In this document: positions 18,364-26,895 of the stretch, in pieces
Layout of the letters: each line of letters begins with the position of its first letter
Numbering within the stretch: the stretch's first letter is position 1
Assembly (NCBI RefSeq): GCF_001039355.2
Contig: NW_019773603.1
Span: forward strand, 588,547 to 618,756
Source of the DNA: Lingula anatina
Taxonomy: Eukaryota > Brachiopoda > Lingulata > Lingulida > Lingulidae
Direction: 5' to 3'
DNA length: 30,210 bases
Program-made: the position numbers and the translations under genes
Notes under the pieces: model-generated
Database searches by the model: none
What the model was told of the DNA's origin: nothing
What the model saw: the letters and a program-made list of their open reading frames with translations, nothing else

Positions 18364-19073
18364 TTACTCTATACTGACTGCCTGCCAATGGGGCATGACT
18401 CCATTCATTCCTCTGTATTGAGGCTTTCCGTATCCAGTACTTTTGTATCCATAGCCTCCTCTATTGCTGTTGTATCTGTAGCTTCGATATCCGTTGCTAT
18501 CGCCATATCCGTACCCTTGATCTAAATAGCTGTTGTCGCCATTTCCATATCCGCCTGGTTGGTATCCATACTGAGTCCTTTTACAAAATAAAAAGACAAG
18601 CAATTTTTCAATTTCATCGGGATAAACTTTCAATATGAAAGAAGAAAACGATACAAGTCAAACATTCTTCAGTGGCACTCCTCTTATAAGACGTGCACTA
18701 AAGACTGAGCGTATCATTTTCTTTATAAAAATATCATTTCTTCGTATGTGTTGTCTCAATTCTCTTTTTTCTCTGAGCCGACGTCTTCACTCCCGTTCAC
18801 CTCCAGCTAATAATGACCACCCAGCTTCACGTCTTACACCACTAGACGTCACTTCCGACACAATCCTGTCTCCTCCGGTTCCCCTTTAAGATAAATTGAG
18901 CATTGGTAAGAGTTAATTGCAGAAATAAACAATTATACAGTAAGTAATAAACCTCTCTCTCACACACACAAACACACACACAATCACAAACTAACACACC
19001 TTTTACTCCCAGAGTCCCACAAAGAGGCTGCTGTCAAAGCCACGAGAGCAGCGAGTAGAATCAGCTTCATCAT
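18364..19073 (-). CDS. Secreted Gly/Tyr-rich protein (shell-matrix/shematrin-like), two exons
   Basis: Predicted 95-residue preprotein. Exon 1 is 19073-19000 and exon 2 is 18577-18364, ending at TAA 18364-18366. The intron donor AAAAG|GTGTGT and acceptor TTTTGTAAAAG|G agree in phase (2). Exon 1 encodes a clear signal peptide, MMKLILLAALVALTAA, followed by SLWDSGSK. Exon 2 is dominated by Gly and Tyr (16 Gly and 13 Tyr of 70 residues) in motifs such as GYGYG, GGYGYK and STGYGKPQYRG, and ends QAVSIE. There are no cysteines. Small secreted Gly/Tyr-rich proteins with a short signal-peptide exon occur among molluscan shell matrix and periostracal proteins (shematrin-like); some are antimicrobial. 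The role is inferred from composition only. A TATA box lies 102 bp upstream of the ATG. A second copy of promoter and exon 1 lies at 25990-26134 on the other strand. No canonical AATAAA was found within 200 bp downstream. Confidence 0.8.
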
Positions 19074-19168
19074 CTTGGCGGCAAAAGAGGTGTCGTCTCC
19101 TATCTGTTGAAGTGTAACTTGGAGCTTGATTGAAGTCGAAGTCTGTCAAAACTGGACCAAGGCAACCA

Positions 19169-19175
19169 TTTTATA
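19169..19175 (-). promoter_or_regulatory. TATA box of the Gly/Tyr-rich gene
   Basis: Minus strand GGTATAAAATGG, about 100 bp before the ATG at 19073. The spacing is conserved with the second copy (TATA 104 bp before its ATG), and the leader between TATA and ATG shows patchy conservation including CCGCCAAGATGATGAAG at the start codon. Confidence 0.7.
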
Positions 19176-19934
19176 CCGTCCCAACGGGTTTGTGATTTTA
19201 TATTTCGGAAGCAGTATTTTGCCTTGAGAAATTTGTGACGAAGGTTGGGATGGTTAATTTGATATAAGACACATGCGGAATAAATCACCATTTATTTGCG
19301 TTTCAATGGGCAACGCATCATCAAACTATGAAAACTAATTCTCTTGACTTACTTTTACAGTCAGTGCTTATTACAATGGAAAGAAAGAAAGAGAAATGAG
19401 AGAACAAGGGAGAGAAATGAAGACCATAATAAATATATGCTCTTAGCAGCTGTTTCTTACTTCTTTGATGCAATTATGAGATATGACAGTCAAAATTTTG
19501 GCAAGAAAGTGGTAGTGGCTAGGGGAATTTTTCTGTCTTTGGATTATGACAGAGTGGACAAAGCGTTTTGTTATAAATTCAAATCATCATGCTTTAATCA
19601 CAAGATCATGCAACAAATCCGCGTGTCCTTAACACTCATCTAGCAAAGATCTGTTGCTATATAAATAATACCAATACTGAAAATCGAAAAAAAAAAACAA
19701 AACAAAACAAAAAAAAAAAAAAAAAAAAAAAACACCGATTTGTCCTCTCGTTACAGCTATGGTGAGTCTAACCTTATTATCAATTATGGTTAGAAGTGGC
19801 AATAGGTTAGGACACTATATTTTACGACCTTTCTATTAGATTCAATTCAATTATAAGGCTCATCAGAATGGAATACAGTGACAACATAAAGTATCAACGC
19901 ATGTACCACTACGGCAACAACTACTACTGATACA

Positions 19935-19973
<39 letters not shown>

Positions 19974-20164
19974 TAATCGGATTGACGCTAATCTTAGCTC
20001 CGATGCATATTTTAAGCATTTTCCTAATTAAGTTATTAAAGTTATTAGATAATAATCCCCAGCCTTGGGTAGATATAAGAAACGTTTTATGTTACAGCTG
20101 ATAGACTTACATAATAGGTTTGGTGCCAATAAGATGTGCTTGTCAGCTTTAAGGCACACTTGTA
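19176..20164. other. Non-coding stretch with A-rich and (AAT)n tracts
   Basis: It has an A-rich run with scattered C at about 19688-19732 and a (TAA/AAT)n microsatellite at about 19936-19972. No gene is supported. Confidence 0.5.
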
Positions 20165-20351
20165 AGGGAGACCGGGGCTAGTTGGCCCAGTTAGACACTT
20201 TTGACCTTGTAGAGCCAACTAGGAATGGGTTAGAGTAACAAAAACGGTTTCAAAGTAAGCCCCATGATCTAAGCTACGTATGCAACGTCATTATTTTTCA
20301 ACTATAATACCAGGTGGCTCACAATTTGACAAAAAACGCAGTTGACGTCAA

Positions 20352-20390
20352 GGGGGCCAACTTGCCCCGCCACGGGGCAAGTTGGCCCCC
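20352..20390. repeat. Perfect 17-bp hairpin inside the TIR transposon
   Basis: GGGGGCCAACTTGCCCC, loop GCCAC, then GGGGCAAGTTGGCCCCC. An ambiguous base follows at 20397. Confidence 0.95.
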
Positions 20391-20535
20391 AGGGTCNATG
20401 AAGTATATATCCCATGTAAACGCCTTGAAATACATTTTTATAAATTATCAATTAATTGAATTGATTTTTGAGTCTTTGTTGAATAAACAGTTCAAATGAG
20501 GCAGATTTATTGAGGTTTCCGTACGTCACGTTGTG

Positions 20536-20551
20536 GGGGGGGGGGGGGGGT
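20536..20551. repeat. Poly(G) tract
   Basis: A run of G within GTTGTG...TTGTGTTG, inside the TIR transposon. Boundaries are approximate. Confidence 0.85.
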
Positions 20552-21119
20552 TGTGTTGCTAGAACTCAAACATCTATCAATAAAATTTGTTTTGTTGTAA
20601 TTAAGAATAAAATAATAATGGTGTAAAGCAGATTTTTAATGAATGAAAACGAATAATACATTTTCGTTTTAAAAGAAAGTAACAAATTCAGTTTTAAACC
20701 ACTGAGTTTGTTTTAACAATGGTCTCTAGCTAGGGAGGGGTGGAAAATCCACTTGGGGCCACATAAATACAAAGGGAATCCCCTTACAATAAATTAAGGC
20801 AAAATCAGTGTTTTTCTAAGGAAAGTCCAATGTATTTGCTTTTTAATACATACAATCAACAGAACATTTCTAATATAATTTTTTTCGAAAACACACCAGA
20901 GAACAAATTAAATAAAATCAATCAGACGGTTTAAACGCCGGAAAGCTTTGTCAATTTCACCAACTTGTTTATTTCAAACAGCGTTGCGCGCAAAGGTTTG
21001 TGGGTAATATGAGGGTCCAACTTGCCCCGAGTCAAGGGGGCCAACTAGCCCCGGGTGCACATTATTCTTTTTAAAGGATGGCAGCCATTTATGATGCTAG
21101 AATGAGCAACGATGATACA

Positions 21120-21882
21120 CATGGGCGTAACTAGGCATACGCACGGATGCACTGTGCGTACAATTTTTTTGGCCAACCATGATATCATTTTATATAAATC
21201 TAGTGTATTTTTCACGGAATATAAAAGAAAATCCTCTGCTTATTAAAGTCACCTGTATGTACAAATCCTCTGTATCCATTGTATAGGCACAATTGTTCTG
21301 ACCCCCCCCCCTCCCCGTCTTGCAAACTGAGGTTAACAATGCCTGTAACCTTGACAAGTCCAATCTTAATCGTCCATCTAACTGGAACATCCTTTACCTC
21401 TTAATTGGAGGTTTCAGAGGCCCTCAACTCTTCTGTACAATCTTTCTTCAGAATATCAAGGGCATTCTCACTGGTGATATTCATCTCAGGTAAAAATCTG
21501 CCTGAGTGTTATTTCCAAAGAGCAGCTCGATCCCGCAACCCTGGGGGAACTAGATAAAATCTGGACACCAGGTTTAAGAAGGAGCTAGAGAAACAAAGGA
21601 ATAATTTTTCCTGCTAAACTTCAAAGAATTTTGACACGGACTTGACCCAGCTTACCCCTCCAAACTAACAGGGTGACATGGGCAATTTTTACAAACAAAT
21701 AATTAAACTTANTCGGGGGCTCCGCCCCCTCGTGTCCGCTTACTGCCCCCCCCCCTGGAATTTTGCTCAGGCTATGGCCCTGATATGCTGTAATTACGCT
21801 GTCCTTCATCTCTTGCGTTAGTCTGCATTTTGCTGGGAATTTAAAAATGCGTACAATTTTTTAAGGTCTGGTTACGCCCCTG
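21120..21882. mobile_element. Nested 763-bp element with CAxGGGCGTAAC termini
   Basis: The left end CATGGGCGTAACTAGG and the reverse-complemented right end CAGGGGCGTAACCAGA match at 13 of 16. ATACA directly flanks both sides (21115-21119 and 21883-21887), consistent with a 5-bp target-site duplication. CAGGGGCG-type termini are common in hAT elements, which make 8-bp duplications, so either the duplication has decayed or this is another superfamily. It contains a GGGGGC...GCCCCC palindrome at about 21714-21731, with an ambiguous base at 21712. No transposase is present. Confidence 0.6.
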
Positions 21883-22234
21883 ATACATCTCTGTGAAACT
21901 TGAAAAAATGAGCTTCAGTATGATGCCCTATACATATCTTATATTCGATCAAAAGTCTATGAAAATAGATTTTTAAATCTCTTTAACAAAATTACTTTTA
22001 GGTGCAAAAATCGTTTGTTTCGACTCACCGCTTAAGTAAAACTTTTTAACGTCCGACACTTCCATAGCATTGTAGGCTACGGTCACTTTACAAGAGTATG
22101 TGGCCAATTTTTTTACCTCGCAGTTACTTTTTCATAAATTGACGGGGGGCCAACTTACCCCGGGGTCCAACTAGCCCCGGGGTCCAACTAGCCCCGGTCT
22201 CCCCTACCTGAACCTGATGGATAGCTGCAATCTG

Positions 22235-22272
<38 letters not shown>

Positions 22273-23605
22273 GCGCTTATTTAAACCATGCGGCAAGAGA
22301 TATAATTTTTCAACAGATGAATGAGCTTTCCTCAGAAATCCTCAAACATGTCTTTAAATGCAAAGAGACCTCCAAAATCTCCACTTATGTCAATATCCAC
22401 ATTTATTAGATGATGAAGCCTCGCAAAACATACACGCGCGGGTGCACGCATACCTGTACACTAAGAGAGAGAGGGAGAGGTAGAGCATTGACTTGCATGC
22501 AATACAACAATTCCATCATCACACACAATTTAGGTGTAAATTGTATTAATAAATACAAACAGCTCATTCTTAGCATAATCATAAGCGAGTTTTATGCTTT
22601 ACCTTCACTGAGGCGATAAGTCCAATGCTCCCGCTGACCACATGTGCATTGGGCGTCCCCCAGTGGTCAACATTTATCAACAAAATTTCAATGGTTTTGG
22701 TCCCTGTTAGAATATACGTTTTTGTCTATTTAACGTTGCCTCTTGTCTCAGAGGAAAGGTGGATGATCTTTTCTGCTTTAATGTCACTGTGATTCATTGG
22801 AAGTTCTCTTAAGTATTACCTAGCTTTATGGTAACATAAAATTTGTGTACGGTAGTCGCTCTTTTTTTTTTTTTTTGGGGGGGGGGGGGGGGGGGCAGCA
22901 CAACAAATATGTTCTTTTTGTGGTTATTTTTCTAATAATCAGACGTGACACTTTAGGCATGGAAATTATTATTCAGAACAAACACTGAATTATGCCTCAC
23001 ATTCACAATGTAGTGTTTTTCTGGTAAACTTTGAAGGCGGAATGCAGACTGCTTTGTGCAATCCGTGTCATATGAAACTTATTGTGGCGGGAAACAATAT
23101 TAACCTTCACACAGTCAGCTCCTGTTGTTCCCTCTCGTTCTGAGATCAACGATGAAATTCTTTAAAAAGTTATTGATAATTGTAAATTTGACAGTATGTC
23201 TACGGTAAATGACACTGCATATGCCCAACACTCACTGGAGACTTTCTTTCATTGACATAACACATATTTTGTCGAATCAAAAGACCATTAAATGCTTAGA
23301 GGATTATCACCTTTATCACCTTTGAAGACAACAGAAGACATCTAATAGACCCAAGGCTTATTAAGCTACTAAGTACCAAAGGCGTTTTGAATCTATTAAT
23401 GAAAAAGGTAGCAAGTTCGTCCCGATTTGTCAGCGTAAATGTGGGTTTTATCATGCGAGAGAGGCGTTTCTTAGTCTTTGATGATAAGCGGTTTTTTTTA
23501 TTAAAATGGTGATCATCGGATGATTTCGGAAATTCTAGGCTCTGTCATCTTAATTTGTGTGAAAAATTCATTCACAAAATTCTCATAATGGGTAAACATT
23601 ATTCT

Positions 23606-23627
23606 GTCTGTGTGTGTGTGTGTGTGT

Positions 23628-23676
<49 letters not shown>

Positions 23677-23690
23677 TGAGTGTGTGTGTG
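23606..23690. repeat. (TG)n/(GA)n compound microsatellite
   Basis: A long TG run, a short GA block, then TG again, abutting the hairpin at 23693. Confidence 0.95.
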
Positions 23691-23692
23691 CC

Positions 23693-23763
23693 CTTTAAGG
23701 GATCTAGGATATTAACGAAAAAGTCCAAAACTAATGNTTTTTAATATCCTAGACCCCTTAAAG
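23693..23763. repeat. Hairpin with 22-bp arms
   Basis: CTTTAAGGGATCTAGGATAT (TA) at 23693-23714 is matched by its inverse at 23742-23763 at 21 of 22 positions, with a 27-nt loop containing an ambiguous base at 23737. Probably a tiny foldback or the residue of a MITE. Confidence 0.85.
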
Positions 23764-25989
23764 CAGACAAGCGCATTATGAAGTCACAGGACTAAGTCAG
23801 GTCCAGCGATTTCCAATCCTTTCCTCGTTTGCTTATTGCAATAAAAATCTTTACGACCTACTTAAGGCAATTACTACCGTGTCAAATACTCGTAAAATAC
23901 TGTCGTACATGTCGTTCTAGCTGTACATACCCCAAGGTTGAACAGTCGGGGTTAATTTGCCAACATGATATCACAAAGACGCTGAGCTGAATAATAACGT
24001 CCTTCTTTCTTTTTCATTTTTTATTGTTTGTCTTACAATGTAATTCAGGGTTCATGGAATGTTTTCTTCTTCTTATTCTTCTTATTAGACAGATTTTCAA
24101 AATATCCTGTTTTGGATTGATACAGGTGCGTCAGATAGTGTGGTGCTTTCTATCCTGTACAAGTCAAACTGTAATTAGTGGCCACAGAACAAGTCTTTTG
24201 CCGAGATATTCGTCCACAAACCGAGATGAAATTTTCCACTGAACTTCTCTGTATAGAGATAGACTTACTGCTGTATCCTCTTTTTCCACTAAAGCTGAAG
24301 ATAAGAAAGTGACAGCATTTTGTGTTTTTTCCCCTCTAAGTCTCAATTACTCTTGAATCTACCAAATGCACTTTCAAGTTAACTTTCTTGTTATTAGATG
24401 GGTCTTCACGCTTAGTAACGAAGAGTTCAATATCAGAAATACATAAAACAAATAAGTACAAGATAATTACGAAGGGGAATACTATGCCCGTTCAAGATCG
24501 CGGTCAATTTTCAGTAATAAAAGCGGGCCTCCGTTTCAAGCTTGAGAAAACAAACCGTTGTAATTAAAACATTTATTTACCACCAGTTTCTCTTTTTCTG
24601 ATATTCGAAATCTACAGAACTCGCGTCCTCTATCTTCAAATAATATTAATGCTCAACAACTTCAAGACTATGATAAAAATAATCACATTTTTAAATTGTA
24701 ACTTACAAAATATATTTCTCTCTTATTGTATTAACCAGAGTCTTTCTTTGGTATTCAAAAATTATTCTACTTACTGGTACTTTCAACATAAAAGATCATC
24801 TGAACACACACGTACCCGCTTGGTTTTAGAGAGATAAAAATATTTTTGCTCTGAAATATAAAGCAAATACAGATATAAAGCAATATCCTTTGTAGTTCTA
24901 CCATTATAATGTGTTTTCTGGCTTACCAGACATATCTAGGTGACAGGCATTGTTTCAGTGTGATGCATGCGTTTCCTATCCTTTTTTATTTTTTTTATTT
25001 TTAATTTTTTTTTGAGAAAACATGTTGATTTTTGAGATGACCACTAACTAACAAATAAACAGAGTCAGAACGCAACATGCCTTCGGTCTTTATTTTTTAC
25101 TGACGTCATAAGGTATTTTACTGTGGTTCACAGATTGGCAATGTTAGTACGGTGAATTGTTCCTTTAGGGTGTGATACAATGTGTAATTCATAACTGGAC
25201 ACTTTTCATATTCACTCGTGTAAAGACGACTCAAACTTAGCAGCAATTACAAATTATAATGGACTGATGTCAAAGACCTTTCTGACACGCCCTCAGCGTC
25301 TCTGCAGGGGCCGCACCTGAGAAGTTTTTTATTAACCAGTAATTATCGCGTACGTCCAAGGCTCCAGTATATGGAAATAGTTAACAAGGACGTTACACCA
25401 GGCTGTTACTTCCACTGGATGAATTGTATTGGAAATTTGAGGCCTAATACCCCCTAAATTTTTTTGGTCGCTAAGGACCTTGTTTCCCGTGGATTTGCCA
25501 CTAATTGAGGTTCGTTAGGGGTGAAAAGGAATGAAATAGTATTGATATGATAATACAAAGAACCTCAGTATATAACAAAGCATGAGGTAAGGACAGTCGT
25601 TCTATCTATTTTATGAATATTTTCTTATTTGAATAATACACACACTGGACGACAGAAGTGTCACCCCCTGAATCAGAGTAATCAAAGTTATTAACCTGAA
25701 GAGGCGGAATATAAGCAATGTCAGAATATCGATACAGTTGAATTGTTCAGTCAGAACCGTTTCTTTTGTGGAATTTGATGTGAATAAAAGGATACCAGGA
25801 GCATATCATTCCACAGTCATTTATCTCCCCCAAAGTATTGGTTCAGTAGGAGTGACTCTTCTATTATCCGGTGTGTGTAATTGTCATATAAAACTAAGAA
25901 AATAATTAATTAACCCGTCATTCAAGACATATATCCTAAGTAGAAATAAATACTATCATTATACGTATTCCTTTTGTGTCTCAGAATTG

Positions 25990-25996
25990 TATAAAA
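25990..25996 (+). promoter_or_regulatory. TATA box of the second secretory cassette
   Basis: TTGTATAAAACGC, 104 bp before the ATG at 26094, matching the spacing of the minus-strand copy. Confidence 0.65.
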
Positions 25997-26093
25997 CGCA
26001 TGTCTTGTTCTAGTTTGGATCGACTTAGATTCCAGTCAAGATTCGAGTCACTCGGTCCGTCGGTAAGCAGACGACAACTATTTTCCCGCCAAG

Positions 26094-26134
26094 ATGATGA
26101 AGCTGATTCTACTTGTTACTCTCGTGGCTGCCAG
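26094..26134 (+). CDS. Signal-peptide exon, paralogue of the Gly/Tyr-rich gene (exon 1 only)
   Basis: It encodes MMKLILLVTLVAA plus two bases of a split codon, then a strong donor CCAG|GTGAGA at 26135. The start context CCGCCAAGATGATGAAGCTG continues identically into GATTCTACT in the minus-strand gene at 19073. Both exons end in phase 2, and the leaders upstream are related (for example GACTTAGATTCCAGTCAAG versus GACTTCGACTTCAATCAAG). No second exon with Gly/Tyr-rich or other recognisable sequence is seen on the plus strand before the window ends, and the P450 gene occupies the opposite strand downstream. It is either a gene whose next exon lies beyond the window or an orphan duplicate. Confidence 0.6.
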
Positions 26135-26383
26135 GTGAGATGTGGAGAAAGAGAGAGCAAGACATGAGAGAGATGTGTGTTGAGAGAGCGAGATTGGAAT
26201 TGAGAGAGAGATATGGGAGTTGAATTTGGTCAAGAAAAAATCTGGTTTTCAAAAGAGAGCAGCATTTTTTTCTAAGATGTAAAGGATTGGATATTACGTT
26301 ATAACCAACAAATAGAACCACACTGATAACAAGAGCTGTAAGTCACTCATGATTCACATCGTCATTGTCCAGTCTTAGATAAC
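26135..26383. other. GA-rich non-coding stretch
   Basis: Follows the donor at 26135 on the plus strand and contains degenerate GAGAGA tracts at about 26147-26215. It is also the 3' flank of the P450 gene on the minus strand. No AATAAA was seen there. Confidence 0.4.
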
Positions 26384-26831
26384 TCATTGCTGCATCTCCT
26401 GACGCTCAATAAACTTGACCCTTGCCGCACAATCGGGCACGTGCACAGAGTGGAACTCCTGCCCCATGTCCACCTTGCCCATCCACTGTAGGCGGTACCT
26501 CTGCAAGATCTTCACTAGCATCACACTCAGCTCCAGCTCCGCAAATCTTCGACCTTCAAAAACAAATATGTTTTTGGTTAAATATTCCAAGAATGTGAAA
26601 AATGGAAATGGAAAGAGAAAAGAGCAAGATATCGGCCAAGGGAAAGAAGAGAGAAGAAAAAAAAACGGAAGGAAAATGGGGGAGATCAGACCAAGAACGA
26701 ATGTAAAGCATCAAAACCCAAGAAAAGAAGAACAAATACCAAATATACGTGTGAATTTCAAAATGGGTCCCGCACACACACACACAGACACGCACACACA
26801 TATACAGAGCACACACACACACACACTCACA

Positions 26832-26895
<64 letters not shown>

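Larger units (their letters stand above)
20165..22204. mobile_element. TIR DNA transposon, GGGAGACCGGGGCTAGTTGG termini, TA flanks
   Basis: The left 24 bases and the reverse complement of the right 24 agree at 22 of 24 positions, with core GGGAGACCGGGGCTAGTTGG. TA flanks both ends (20163-20164 and 22205-22206). Inside, the self-related word GGGGC(T/A)AGTTGG(C/A)CCC occurs repeatedly: a perfect 17-bp-arm hairpin at 20352-20390, a pair at about 21016-21055, and three near the right end (22145-22200). No transposase frame is visible. A second element (21120-21882) is inserted within it. The repeated word may be a transposase-binding site. The superfamily is not assigned. Confidence 0.75.
22205..25989. 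other. Long stretch without a recognisable gene
   Basis: Simple repeats: (TC)n at about 22237-22265; a T run followed by a G run at about 22862-22896; (TG)n with a GA block at about 23606-23690. A 22-bp hairpin lies at 23693-23763. The rest is AT-rich with only short random-looking frames. A CCCCTAA...TTAGGGG pair at 25452-25522 may bound a decayed element. Confidence 0.45.

Noticed and set aside
25452-25522. CCCCTAA...TTAGGGG as element ends
   Set aside because: Only 7 bp of inverse match with no clear target duplication; too weak to call.
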